Of a stretch of 64,000 nucleotides of DNA, positions 8,382 to 20,640 are shown one piece after another. The notes under the pieces are model-generated. The model did no database searches. It saw only the letters and a list, made by a program, of their open reading frames with translations, and had not been told where the DNA came from. This stretch comes from Candidatus Solibacter sp. Its GTDB lineage: Bacteria > Acidobacteriota > Terriglobia > Bryobacterales > Bryobacteraceae. The DNA lies in contig PNKE01000054.1 of NCBI GenBank assembly GCA_013822245.1, positions 1 to 64,000 of the forward strand, in the 5' to 3' direction. A program made the position numbers and the translations under genes. The stretch's first letter is position 1, and each line of letters opens with the position of its first letter.

Positions 8382-8661
8382 TCGTATGTTTATACGCCGC
8401 GCGGGGCGGAAGCGTGGAGATGAAAACGGGCTGATTCCTCCGGTCTGCCCATCAAGTGAAGCGGGTGCCGGCCGCGTGCAGGGTGATCGCGGCGCGCGGA
8501 CAGGGACTCACGCGTGCCGGGCAGGGGGACCGCAGTCCGGCACACGGGCTCGCCTTCGATCCGAACGCACAAGTGGCACTCTGGCGGGTTTGCCTGGCCG
8601 CGGCCCGGCAGCGGAACGAGCGGCCGAGCCTGAATTGCCGCGGGAGTGTATCAGCAGACTG

Positions 8662-9348
8662 CTACGGCTTCCTGAACAACCACAGCCAGAAGTACTGAGC
8701 GCCGGCGCCGTGGTGGTAGCGGAGTTCGAAGCCGCAGTCTTCAGCCATCTGGCGGGCGTCGGCTTCGGAGAACGCAACGCCGAGCCAGGTGTCGTCGGGG
8801 TCGGTCTGCATGGTGGCATCGCCCTGCACCTGGAATTTGAACAGAGCGCCAGGCCGGAGCAGGCGGCAGACTTCGCGGACATAGTTCTCAATCACCTCGC
8901 GGCTCGGGATGTGCTGGAACACGATGGTCGAAAAGGCGAAGTCGAAGGGCTTGTCGTCGGGAATGACGCTCAGGTCCATGCCGTTGTTCTGGTAGGCATG
9001 AGCGTGAGGAAAGCCGGCGACGGCCTGCTGGGCGTAGGCCACCATCTCGCCCGAAACATCGACGGCGTGCACCTCTCCGAACAGCCGCGCCAGTGCGCGC
9101 GTGATGCGCCCGGCGCCGCAGCCGATTTCAAGCACCCGCATGCCGGAAGGCGGTTTGCCCTGGCAGATGTTGGTCATGTCGGTGAGGATCTCCTCACGGA
9201 CGGTCTGTTCTCCGGAGGCGAAGAACTCCTGATCGGTCCAGTCAGTGCGTTCGGTGTTGACGTAGAAACGGGCGTTTTCACGGGCACGCTCGTCCCAGTC
9301 GCGGCGCATTTTCTCGAGGGTGACTTCCAGGTTCCTCTTCTCGTCCAT
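8662..9348 (-). CDS. Class I SAM-dependent methyltransferase
   Basis: The 228-residue product has the Rossmann-type methyltransferase core. Motif I is VLEIGCGAGRITRALA, the acidic ribose contact lies in VHAVDVSGEM, and motif IV is FDFAFSTIVFQHI. A 50-residue helical N-terminus contains RRDWDERARENARFYV, seen in many small-molecule methyltransferases. The substrate is unknown. The ATG at 9348 gives MDEKRNLEVTLEKM; the frame is open upstream only into the tRNA gene, so earlier starts are unlikely. It is divergent from the tRNA and separated from the sigma operon by about 280 bases. Confidence 0.87.
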   Translation of the reverse strand: MDEKRNLEVTLEKMRRDWDERARENARFYVNTERTDWTDQEFFASGEQTVREEILTDMTNICQGKPPSGMRVLEIGCGAGRITRALARLFGEVHAVDVSGEMVAYAQQAVAGFPHAHAYQNNGMDLSVIPDDKPFDFAFSTIVFQHIPSREVIENYVREVCRLLRPGALFKFQVQGDATMQTDPDDTWLGVAFSEADARQMAEDCGFELRYHHGAGAQYFWLWLFRKP

Positions 9349-9390
9349 TACGGATAATTGTAGCGGTATGGGGAGCGCCGCGGCCCATGT

Positions 9391-9396
9391 TATAGT
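9391..9396 (+). promoter_or_regulatory. Possible -10 element for tRNA-Ala
   Basis: TATAGT lies 18 bases before the tRNA, a fitting distance for a -10 box. No good -35 hexamer is seen 16-18 bases upstream, so this is tentative. Confidence 0.35.
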
Positions 9397-9413
9397 GGAA
9401 GTGGTTCGAGTGT

Positions 9414-9489
9414 GGGCGGCTAGCTCAGTTGGGAGAGCACCGCGTTCGCAACGCGGGGGTCGTGGGTTCGAATCCCATGCCGTCCACCA
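9414..9489 (+). tRNA. tRNA-Ala (anticodon CGC)
   Basis: The 76-base cloverleaf has acceptor arm GGGCGGC/GCCGTCC containing the G3-U70 wobble that identifies alanine tRNAs, a D-arm with AGCTCAGTTGGGAGAGC, anticodon loop TTCGCAA and a T-arm with GGTTCGAATCC. The anticodon CGC reads GCG alanine codons, which are plentiful in this GC-rich sequence. The 3' CCA is encoded (9487-9489). Confidence 0.97.
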
Positions 9490-9851
9490 ACCATCCCGGA
9501 CGCCTCGCTCACTTACCCGCAAGCTGGTCTGCGATCCCTTGCGCCCGGTACTCGACCCCCTCGAATGCCGCCGCCACCCCTTCCCCCGCCGGCGCGTTTA
9601 CACACTCCAACTCCGCGGCCAACCCTTCATTCCCAGGCGCTTCGCGCTTCATCTCTTCCATGCCGCCCGTCACCGCAAAACCCGCCCGGCCGCCGTGGTG
9701 TCAACTGCTCCGTACCGCCTCAGCGCGCCCCCGGCCCGTTCCCGCAAGCGGGGCATCCATCCAAGAATTCATCCGGCTTTGACGGAATTGACATGATCGC
9801 CCGCTAACCTCATACTGGCCGGTGACACCCCCGGCAACCAAGGAGGTCCCA
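9490..9851. other. Intergenic region between tRNA-Ala and the receptor gene
   Basis: About 290 bases of C-rich sequence have no recognisable gene; the short frames here are Pro/Ser/Arg-rich. The last 70 bases hold the promoter and ribosome binding site of the TonB-dependent receptor. The strand composition changes near here, from G-rich on the left to C-rich on the right. Confidence 0.5.
9788..9816 (+). promoter_or_regulatory. Sigma-70-type promoter of the TonB-dependent receptor
   Basis: TTGACA (9788-9793), a perfect -35, is followed after exactly 17 bases by CATACT (9811-9816), four of six matches to TATAAT. Transcription would start near 9823, giving a leader of about 29 bases that contains AAGGAGGT (9840-9847), 4 bases before the GTG start codon. 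Confidence 0.65.
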
Positions 9852-12800
9852 GTGAGCAGAGTTATTGCACTCGGTCTGTTGACGGCGATAGCCGCTTTCG
9901 GACAATACGACAACGCGGTGATCCTCGGCACTGTGCTGGATGCCAAGGCCGCATCGGTTCCAGGCGCCAAAATCACCGCCGAAAACAAGGACACCGGCAT
10001 CGCCGCCACTGTCCTGACGGCCGAAGACGGCAGTTTTCTGTTCCCCGCGCTGCGTATCGGCCGCTACCGTATCACCGCCATGAGCGAAGGCTTCGCCAAC
10101 GCCGTCGTCGACGAGGTGAGCCTGACGGTGAATGCCCGCCAGCGCGTCAACCTCACCCTCGAAGTGAAGGCGGTCGCCGAATCGGTCACCGTCGAGGCCA
10201 CCGCGCCCCTGCTCGAAACCGACAACTCATCAAGAGGCCAGGTGATTCAGTCCCGCCAGATCACGTCGTTCCCCGTCCTCGGCCGCACCTACTCGAGTTT
10301 TGCCCTGCTGAGCCCCGGCGTTCGCGAATCCAACTCGTCGAACTCCGGCTCGGTCGCCTTCCGCCGCGAAGGCGCCTACAACGTCAACGGCTTGCGCTCG
10401 GTCTTCAACAACTTCATCCTCGATGGCGTGGACAACAACTTCTATGGCACCACCAACCAGGGCTTCTCCAACCAGGCCGTGCAGCCTTCGCCCGATTCAG
10501 TGGCCGAGTTCCGCATGATGGTCAACGCCTACTCCGCCGAATTCGGGCGCACCGGCGGCGCCGTCATGAATGTCGCGTCCAAGTCCGGAACCAACGAGTT
10601 CCACGGATCAATGTGGAACTTCCTGCAGAACAACAGGCTCAACGCCACCGGCTTCTTCAAGCCCGTGGACGGGCGCAAACCCCAGAACAACCGTAATCAG
10701 TTCGGCTTCACCTTCGGCGGACCCGTCATCCGCAACCGCACCTTCTTCTTTGCCGACTACGAAGGCAGCCGCTGGCGCATCTCGCCGTTCGCTCTAAGCT
10801 CTCTGCCCAATGAACAGATGCGCCGCGGCGTTCTGCCCGTCGACGTCCGTGTTCCCATCGCCTATACCTCCTCCACCGGCGCCACGATCGCCGCCGGCGC
10901 CGTCATCCCCGCCGGCGAACCCGTTCCCATGACCCGCCTCGCCCGCTACGTCATGGACAACCTGCCCCAGCCCAATCGCCCCGCCCCCGCCGTGGCCGTC
11001 AATAACCTCGGCATCGCCAGCAACTTCGGCAACTTCGACCGCAACGTGCTCGACGACGACAAGGGCGCCATCAAGCTCGACCACCAGTTCCATTCCTCCC
11101 TGCAAAGTTTCTTCCGCTACGCCCAACGCCGCCAGAACATCTTCGCGCCGGCTCTCATCACCGGCCCCGCCGGCGGCAACAACCTCGGCAACCTCGATAC
11201 CTATAACCAGGCCGGCGCCATGGGCATGACCTGGACCAAGTCGCCCAGCGAGGTGCTCGACCTCCGGTTCTCCGTTTCGCGGCTCGGCATGGACCGCACC
11301 CCGGCGAGCGCCGGCGGTCCCTCGATGCGTGAGCTTTTCGGTATCACCGGCCTGCCGGAGGGCGAGAAAGTCCGCGGCGGCATCACGCCCCAGGACATCG
11401 TCGGCTTCCCCCGCTTTGGACGCCAAGCCACCAACCCCCAGGCTCAGTTCCCCACCACCATCAACCTCCGCGGTTCCTACGCCAAACTCGCCGGCAGCCA
11501 CAGTTTCAAGGCCGGCTACGAATGGCTGGGTCTCAACATCATGGTGGATGACACCAACCCCCTCTATGGCATCGACGCCTTCGGCGGCGCCTACTCCCGC
11601 CCCGCCACCGGCGTTCCGGCGGGCGTGAGCAACTCCTGGTACCACCTCGCCGACTTCTTCGCCGGCGCCCGCAGTTCCTATCAACTGGCCACGCAGGTCG
11701 AAGCCCAGGTCCGCCAGCGCGGCAACTTCTTCTTCGTCCAGGATGACTGGAAGGTGAACGGCAAGCTCACCCTCAACCTCGGCCTACGCTACGACACCAT
11801 GACCCCCGTCTTCGACGCCGATAACCGCCTTGCCAACTTCGATCCTTCATCCAACAAACTGGTGGTCGCCACCGATGACGACCGCACTCTCCAGCGCCAG
11901 CCCCGAAACAACTTCGCTCCGCGCCTCGGCGCGGCCTATCAACTGGATGCCAAAACCGTCATCCGCGGCGGCTACGGCCTCGGCTGGAACTTCTGGAACC
12001 GCATGGCTTCGGCGGAACTGATGAACACCAACGCCCCGTTCGTCACCCGCTTCTCCACCACCAACAGTCCCGCCAACCTCGCCAATCCCTGCGCCGGCGC
12101 CAGTTATCTCGGCTGCTTCCGCACCCGTGAAATGGGCTACCCCGCCTCGCTGCCCAGCAACGTCATTCTCCACGTCGATCGCGAAACTCCCTGGGGCTAC
12201 GTCCAGAACTGGCACGTCACCCTTCAGCGCACCCTGTTCCGCGACACGCTGCTCGATGTCGCCTATGTCGGCAACAAGGGTTCGCGCCTGCCCATCCTCG
12301 GCGACCTCAATCAGGCCCGTCCCATCACCGCCGATGAACTCGCCCGCGGCCTCACCACGCTCGGCACCCTGCTCGCGCGCCGTCCGTATCAGGGCTTCAA
12401 CAACATCACCTCAGTCCAGCCCTCCGGCTTCTCCAACTACCACGCCATGCAGGTGAAGTTCGAACACCGCGGCCGCGACCTCACCCTGCTAAGCGCCTTC
12501 ACCTGGTCCAAGGCCATCGACAACGTCGGCCAGGTCCTCGATACGCCCAACGGCGGCAGCCCCAATCCGCAGGACGTCCGCAATCCCAACAACGATAAGG
12601 GGCGGTCCAGCTTCGATCAGCGCTTCAACTCCACCACCTCGCTCGTCTACCAACTCCCCTTCGGCGCCGGCCGCCGGCTCGGCAAGAACATGCCCGCCGC
12701 ACTCGACGCCCTCGCCGGCGGTTGGGAGGCCTCCGCCATCGTCAACTTCCTCAGCGGCCAGCCGCTCAACATCCGCTACCCCGATGCCTCCGGCATCCTC

Positions 12801-13199
12801 TCCGACGGCCAGCCCGACTTCCTCGGCAACGTCGCCCTCAGGCCGAACTATGTCGGCGGCGACCTGCTTTCCAGCGACAGATCCTCCGAACGTTACCGCG
12901 GCTACTTCAACCGCGCGGCGTTGGCGGTTCCCGCCGTCACCGCTCCCTTCGGCACCCTCGGCCGCAACGTCCTCTCCGGTTTTCCCATGAGGCAGACCAA
13001 CCTCGTGCTCGCCAAGAGCTTCAGGCTCCCGGTCATCAACGAAGCCGCCCGCCTCACCTTCCGCAGCGAGTTCTACAATCTGTTCAATCAGACCAACTTC
13101 GGCGCTCCCGACGTGAACCTCGCCAGCGCCAACTTCGGCCGCGTCACCTCCACCTTCGACCCCCGGTTCATCCAGCTCGCCCTGAAGCTCAGCTTCTGA
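9852..13199 (+). CDS. Oar-like TonB-dependent receptor with carboxypeptidase-regulatory domain
   Basis: The 1115-residue outer-membrane protein has a signal peptide (VSRVIALGLLTAIAAFGQ). Next comes a carboxypeptidase-regulatory-like fold (VPGAKITAENKDTGI ... GSFLFPALRIGRYRITA), a plug (YNVNGLRSVFNNFILDGVDN) and a long beta-barrel ending in a C-terminal Phe (LALKLSF), the usual barrel-insertion signal. Such receptors are greatly expanded in Acidobacteriota and import large or scarce substrates with TonB energy; the ligand is unknown. The GTG at 9852 is chosen because AAGGAGGT sits just upstream. The gene stands alone between its own promoter and a terminator. Confidence 0.93.
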   Translation: MSRVIALGLLTAIAAFGQYDNAVILGTVLDAKAASVPGAKITAENKDTGIAATVLTAEDGSFLFPALRIGRYRITAMSEGFANAVVDEVSLTVNARQRVNLTLEVKAVAESVTVEATAPLLETDNSSRGQVIQSRQITSFPVLGRTYSSFALLSPGVRESNSSNSGSVAFRREGAYNVNGLRSVFNNFILDGVDNNFYGTTNQGFSNQAVQPSPDSVAEFRMMVNAYSAEFGRTGGAVMNVASKSGTNEFHGSMWNFLQNNRLNATGFFKPVDGRKPQNNRNQFGFTFGGPVIRNRTFFFADYEGSRWRISPFALSSLPNEQMRRGVLPVDVRVPIAYTSSTGATIAAGAVIPAGEPVPMTRLARYVMDNLPQPNRPAPAVAVNNLGIASNFGNFDRNVLDDDKGAIKLDHQFHSSLQSFFRYAQRRQNIFAPALITGPAGGNNLGNLDTYNQAGAMGMTWTKSPSEVLDLRFSVSRLGMDRTPASAGGPSMRELFGITGLPEGEKVRGGITPQDIVGFPRFGRQATNPQAQFPTTINLRGSYAKLAGSHSFKAGYEWLGLNIMVDDTNPLYGIDAFGGAYSRPATGVPAGVSNSWYHLADFFAGARSSYQLATQVEAQVRQRGNFFFVQDDWKVNGKLTLNLGLRYDTMTPVFDADNRLANFDPSSNKLVVATDDDRTLQRQPRNNFAPRLGAAYQLDAKTVIRGGYGLGWNFWNRMASAELMNTNAPFVTRFSTTNSPANLANPCAGASYLGCFRTREMGYPASLPSNVILHVDRETPWGYVQNWHVTLQRTLFRDTLLDVAYVGNKGSRLPILGDLNQARPITADELARGLTTLGTLLARRPYQGFNNITSVQPSGFSNYHAMQVKFEHRGRDLTLLSAFTWSKAIDNVGQVLDTPNGGSPNPQDVRNPNNDKGRSSFDQRFNSTTSLVYQLPFGAGRRLGKNMPAALDALAGGWEASAIVNFLSGQPLNIRYPDASGILSDGQPDFLGNVALRPNYVGGDLLSSDRSSERYRGYFNRAALAVPAVTAPFGTLGRNVLSGFPMRQTNLVLAKSFRLPVINEAARLTFRSEFYNLFNQTNFGAPDVNLASANFGRVTSTFDPRFIQLALKLSF

Positions 13200-13246
13200 T
13201 CCGCGGCGGCCCCGTCAACCCCTGCCGGGTTTGACCGATTGGCTCC

Positions 13247-13290
13247 TGGCCGGCTTCATCCCCCACGGGGGGCGAGGCCGGCCATTTCCT
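13247..13290 (+). terminator. Rho-independent terminator after the TonB receptor
   Basis: TGGCCGGC (13247-13254) pairs perfectly with GCCGGCCA (13277-13284). Inner C and G runs extend the stem. TTTCCTTT follows. It lies 48 bases beyond the receptor stop and before dnaE. Confidence 0.7.
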
Positions 13291-13346
13291 TTACATCGCA
13301 AGACCCTCCCGCCCCAGGCACTGTAAACTGGTAACTTCCACAGGCC

Positions 13347-16820
<3,474 letters not shown>

Positions 16821-16846
16821 GAGGATACAGAAGGAAGTTAATTGAT

Positions 16847-17785
16847 ATGAGCGAGGCTCAAAACAGCCAGCGCATCGCCGATCTCCAGAAGGAGATGGCC
16901 GAGTTGCAGATGTCCAGCAGCGGCGCCCGCGCCCGGCTCCAGGAACTCGAATCCGAGATGCTCAAACTCAAGGGCGAGGCCGGCGAGAACATCGCCTGGG
17001 AACGCGTCAAACTCGCCCGCCACCCCAAACGCCCCCATTCGCTCGACTACATCCAGCGCATCGCCCCCGACTTCATCGAAATCCACGGCGACCGCAACTT
17101 CGGCGACGATGCCGCCATCGTCTGCGGCTTCGGTACCGTCGGCGGCGAGCAAGTCATGATCATCGGCCAGCAGAAGGGCCGCGACACCAAGCAGAAGCTC
17201 CTCCGCAACTTCGGCATGCCCAAGCCCGAAGGCTACCGCAAGGCCCTGCGCGCCATGGAACTCGCCTCCAAGTTCGGCCGCCCCATCGTCACCCTCCTCG
17301 ATACCCCAGGCGCCTATCCCGGCATCGACGCCGAGGAACGCGGCCAGGCCCAGGCCATCGCCCTCAACCTCCGCGAAATGGCCCGCATCGAGAGTCCCCT
17401 CATCGTCATCGTCATCGGCGAGGGAGGCTCCGGCGGCGCTCTTGCCCTCGGCATCGGCAACCGCGTCTACATGCTCGAAAACGCCGTCTATAGCGTGATC
17501 TCGCCCGAAAGCTGCGCCGCCATCATCTACCGCGACTCAAGCAAGGGCGATGTCGCCGCCGCCGCCCTCAAAATCACCGCCGCCGATCTAACGAAGCTCG
17601 GCCTCATCGACGGCATCATCCCAGAGCCCCCCGGCGGTGCCCAGGAAGATCACGGCCGCGCCGCCGAATTCCTCCAAACCGCGATTCTCTCCGCCATCCG
17701 CGAACTCAAGGGCATAACCCCCGAACAACTCATCTCCCAGCGCTGCGAAAAGTTCCGCCAGATGGGCAGCTTCTTCTCCGAATAA
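16847..17785 (+). CDS. accA: Acetyl-CoA carboxylase carboxyltransferase subunit alpha
   Basis: The 312-residue protein transfers the carboxyl group from biotin to acetyl-CoA, together with AccD, in fatty-acid synthesis. It shows the coiled N-terminal helix (RIADLQKEMAELQ), IQRIAPDFIEIHGDRNFGDD, the oxyanion-hole region TLLDTPGAYPGIDAEERGQ and GEGGSGGALALGIGNRVYM. Length and motifs match AccA of the two-subunit bacterial enzyme. The ATG at 16847 has GAAGGAAG about 10 bases upstream. accD, accB and accC are not in the window. Confidence 0.97.
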   Translation: MSEAQNSQRIADLQKEMAELQMSSSGARARLQELESEMLKLKGEAGENIAWERVKLARHPKRPHSLDYIQRIAPDFIEIHGDRNFGDDAAIVCGFGTVGGEQVMIIGQQKGRDTKQKLLRNFGMPKPEGYRKALRAMELASKFGRPIVTLLDTPGAYPGIDAEERGQAQAIALNLREMARIESPLIVIVIGEGGSGGALALGIGNRVYMLENAVYSVISPESCAAIIYRDSSKGDVAAAALKITAADLTKLGLIDGIIPEPPGGAQEDHGRAAEFLQTAILSAIRELKGITPEQLISQRCEKFRQMGSFFSE

Positions 17786-17930
17786 TCGCCATCAGGCACG
17801 ATCGATCACTCGCGGAGGCCGCGCGCAGCAAGCGGGTCTCGGGATTGAAATTCGAAGTCCCTGCTCGACGGCTCTCTTCCGAGCGGGTACGATCAATCAA
17901 ACACCAATGACCAGGACCAAGCATTCGCCA

Positions 17931-18203
17931 ATGAACCGCACCAAACTGATCCTCCTCATCGCTGGCGCCTTTGCCGCCTTCGCCGGCCTCATCACCTGGC
18001 AGATGTCCACTCTGCGCCAGAACCGCGTCGAAGTCTGCATGGCCTTCCAGGGGCGCCAGAACTGTTCGACGGCATCGGGCGCCACGAAGGAGGAAGCCCT
18101 GCGCACCGCTACTGACGCCGCCTGCACCCTCCTCGCCGGCGGCGTCACCGACACCATGGCCTGCTCCCGCGGAAATCCCCTCTCAGTCAAGTGGCTCGAC
18201 TGA
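17931..18203 (+). CDS. Small single-pass membrane protein
   Basis: The 90-residue product has one N-terminal hydrophobic segment (LILLIAGAFAAFAGLITW) and a short soluble part with four cysteines, in VEVCMAFQGRQNCSTASGA and later ACTLLAGG and MACSRG. The segment ATKEEALRTATDAAC looks like a conserved helix. I do not recognise the family. An ATG at 17907 would add eight residues; neither start has a good ribosome binding site. Hydrophobicity and a clean stop support a real gene, but it remains hypothetical. Confidence 0.6.
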   Translation: MNRTKLILLIAGAFAAFAGLITWQMSTLRQNRVEVCMAFQGRQNCSTASGATKEEALRTATDAACTLLAGGVTDTMACSRGNPLSVKWLD

Positions 18204-18272
18204 CCTCGGCAACCAGGCCGCGACCGCAGGGAGCGGGTATCCCCAAGCTCTCGACACGCGCCGCGACCAGGT

Positions 18273-18286
18273 AGGGCGGACGCCCT
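18273..18286. repeat. Small intergenic inverted repeat
   Basis: AGGGCG (18273-18278) and CGCCCT (18281-18286) form a short hairpin in the 140-base gap between the small membrane protein and the ankyrin gene. Its role is unknown; it may be part of a dispersed intergenic repeat. Confidence 0.4.
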
Positions 18287-18343
18287 CGCCGTGCCGCGAC
18301 TCATTTCGGCGCCTGCCCTTTCGCCCCCCAACCGCCTCGATCC

Positions 18344-19504
18344 CTACTGCCCCTCCAACGCCTTCACAATCTCCTCGAACCCGCCCTCTTTCGCCAACTC
18401 CAACGCCGTCCGCCCCGTCTTTGTCTTCAACGTCCGCTCCGCACCCTTTTCAAGCAGCAATTTCACCACCTCCACCCGCCCCCACCCCGCCGCCAGGTGC
18501 AGCGCCGTCGAACCCGTCTCCGTATCCGCCAGATCCACCTTCGCCCCGCTCGCGATCAGCGCTTCGGCCACGCCCCTCTGCCCTGCCAGCGCCGCGTCAT
18601 GCAATGGCGTCGCACCGCTCTTGTTCCGCCCGTTCACCTCCGCGCCATGTTTGATCAACAACTCCGCCACCCGCTGATGACCCTTCAACGCCGCGTCGTG
18701 AAGAAACGCATTCCCGTCGGCGCCCTTCTCCAGCAGCAACTGCACCACGTCGGCCTGCCCCCTCAGCACGGCCTCCTTCAACTGCGCCGCCGACCCGATC
18801 CGCGCCCCCTTCGCCATCAACAACTCGACCGCCGCCGTATGCCGGTTCCTCAGCGCCTCGTCCAGCGCCGTCTGCCCGGCGAAGTCCTTCGCCTCCACCT
18901 CCGCCCCCGCCGCCAGCAACACCTCGATCACGTCCGTGTGCCCCTTCACCGCCGCCTCATGCAGCGGCGTCTGCCCCGACCCGGGATTGCGCGCCGTCAC
19001 CGGCGCGCCCCTGTCGATCAGATACTTCGCCATCCCCGCATGGCCCTTCCACGCCGCTTCGTCCAGCGCCGTCGATCCCGCCTCGTCCCGCGCACCCACC
19101 TTCGCGCCCTTCTCGATCAACAGTTTCGCGATCGCCTCATGGCCCCGGCTCGCCGCCACATGCAACGCCGTCGATCCGTTGCGGTACGCCGCCGTCACGT
19201 CCGCGCCTCTCTCGATCAGCAGCTTCACCACCGCCTCCCGGTTCATCAACACCGCATACTGCAACGGCGTCGATCCCCCCTCGTGGTGCCTTGCATCGAT
19301 CTTCGCCCCCTTGTCGATCAGCAGCCTCACGATCTCCGCCTCGCCGCTCCAGCACGCATCATGCAGCGGCGTCGAACCCAGCGCGTCGTGCGCGTTCACG
19401 TCCGCGCCCTTGGCCAGCAACGTCTTTACGCCTTCAATGTCGCCCGCCCTCGCGGCCGTGTTCAAATCGGCCTGGACGAGCAGGAAAATGAGTAGAAACG
19501 TCAT
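18344..19504 (-). CDS. Exported ankyrin-repeat protein
   Basis: The 386-residue product opens with a very short hydrophobic signal (MTFLLIFLLVQA). About twelve ankyrin repeats follow with the pattern G-x-TPLHxAAxxGHxxxxxLLxxKGA. Repeats 8 and 9 (AAQLKEAVLRG, AFLHDAALKG) have lost part of the beta-hairpin. Ankyrin arrays bind other proteins; the partner cannot be told from sequence. If the signal works, it acts in the periplasm or on the surface. The ATG at 19504 is chosen because it creates the signal. The gene is divergent from the diguanylate cyclase gene, with 158 bases between them. Confidence 0.88.
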   Translation of the reverse strand: MTFLLIFLLVQADLNTAARAGDIEGVKTLLAKGADVNAHDALGSTPLHDACWSGEAEIVRLLIDKGAKIDARHHEGGSTPLQYAVLMNREAVVKLLIERGADVTAAYRNGSTALHVAASRGHEAIAKLLIEKGAKVGARDEAGSTALDEAAWKGHAGMAKYLIDRGAPVTARNPGSGQTPLHEAAVKGHTDVIEVLLAAGAEVEAKDFAGQTALDEALRNRHTAAVELLMAKGARIGSAAQLKEAVLRGQADVVQLLLEKGADGNAFLHDAALKGHQRVAELLIKHGAEVNGRNKSGATPLHDAALAGQRGVAEALIASGAKVDLADTETGSTALHLAAGWGRVEVVKLLLEKGAERTLKTKTGRTALELAKEGGFEEIVKALEGQ

Positions 19505-19662
19505 CGCGGCACCGTCAGTATTAGCGTCCCACAGATCCGCGCCCGAAGGCGTCCCGGCTCTCTCCAATGCCATTTATCGGGAAAACTTCTCTCAAGCCCA
19601 ACGCCCGCCTTCCGAAAAGCCTCTTTGTAGGGGGCGTCGCGCTCGGCCACGCTCAAACCGCC

Positions 19663-20601
19663 ATGAAGTTCGACCAAGCAGGCTTGTTAGCGGATCACAT
19701 TCCCAACGGAATGTACCTGGTGGACAAAGACCGCCGCATTGTCGATTGGAACGCCGCCGCCGAGCGGCTCACCGGTTACAAAAAGCAGGAAGTCGTCGGC
19801 AAGTGCTGCGGCGACGGCATCCTCGAACATGTCGACGAATTCGGCAACTCGCTTTGCGGCGATCGCTGCCCGCTGCTCATGGCCGCCCGCCTCGGCATGG
19901 ACTGCCGCTCCGACGTCTTCATGCACCATAAGCGCGGCCACCGCGTCCCCGTCCATGTCCTCGCTTCGCCCATCAGGGCCGAATCCGGCGAAATCACCGG
20001 AATGGTTGAAACCTTCACCGACAACACCGCCAAACTCGAACTCCTCGAACGCGCCCGCGAACTCGAACGCATCGCTCTCATCGATGCCCTCACCGGCATC
20101 GGCAACCGCCGCTACTGCGAACAGCAGATCCGCCGCGCCATCGACGGCCTCTACCGCAACGGCACACCCTTCGGCGTCGTCCTCTGGGACACCGACAACT
20201 TCAAATCCATCAACGACCGCTACGGCCACGCCTGCGGAGACGCCGTCCTGCGCATGGTCGGCCAGTCGCTCGCCTCCAACCTCCGCAGCCTCGACTTCGC
20301 CGGCCGCTGGGGCGGCGAAGAGTTCATCGTCCTGTTCCACAATTCCACCGCCGCCGGCGGCGAACTCATCGCCCGCCGCCTCCGCGTCCTCGTCCAGCGT
20401 TCCTTCGTCATGTGGGACGGCACTCGCGTCGCCGTCACCGTCTCCGGCGGCGTCGCCCAGGCCCGCCCCGATGAAACCGTCGACAGCCTCTACTGCCGCG
20501 CCGACCGCCTCCTCTATCAGGCCAAGGCCGCCGGCAAAAACCGCTTCGCCTCCGATCACGGCATCGAGGCTCCCGCCCTGGACGGTTGCACCGCCGCCTA
20601 A
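19663..20601 (+). CDS. PAS-GGDEF diguanylate cyclase with cysteine-rich PAS
   Basis: The 312-residue cytoplasmic protein joins a PAS sensor (residues about 8-130) to a GGDEF cyclase that makes cyclic-di-GMP. The catalytic motif GGEEF is intact. An RSLD inhibitory site lies exactly five residues before it, so product feedback is expected. The PAS domain has Cys48, Cys49, Cys65, Cys69 and Cys81 around KCCGDGILEHVDEFG and LCGDRCPL, a pattern I know from a recurring PAS-GGDEF subfamily. The cofactor, if any, is unclear. The ATG at 19663 is preferred to 19567, which would add 32 residues before the PAS. Confidence 0.9.
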   Translation: MKFDQAGLLADHIPNGMYLVDKDRRIVDWNAAAERLTGYKKQEVVGKCCGDGILEHVDEFGNSLCGDRCPLLMAARLGMDCRSDVFMHHKRGHRVPVHVLASPIRAESGEITGMVETFTDNTAKLELLERARELERIALIDALTGIGNRRYCEQQIRRAIDGLYRNGTPFGVVLWDTDNFKSINDRYGHACGDAVLRMVGQSLASNLRSLDFAGRWGGEEFIVLFHNSTAAGGELIARRLRVLVQRSFVMWDGTRVAVTVSGGVAQARPDETVDSLYCRADRLLYQAKAAGKNRFASDHGIEAPALDGCTAA

Positions 20602-20602
20602 C

Positions 20603-20622
20603 AGCGGGCCCCGGCGCCCGCT
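20603..20622. terminator. Hairpin between convergent genes
   Basis: AGCGGG (20603-20608) pairs with CCCGCT (20617-20622) in the 39-base gap between the cyclase and the lipoprotein gene. It could serve both directions, but no T-run follows. Confidence 0.35.
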
Positions 20623-20640
20623 CTCCACCCGCTTCATCCC

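Noticed and set aside
9429-9807. Several overlapping open frames just after tRNA-Ala
   Set aside because: They begin inside the tRNA or are Pro/Ser/Arg-rich, with no ribosome binding site or motif.
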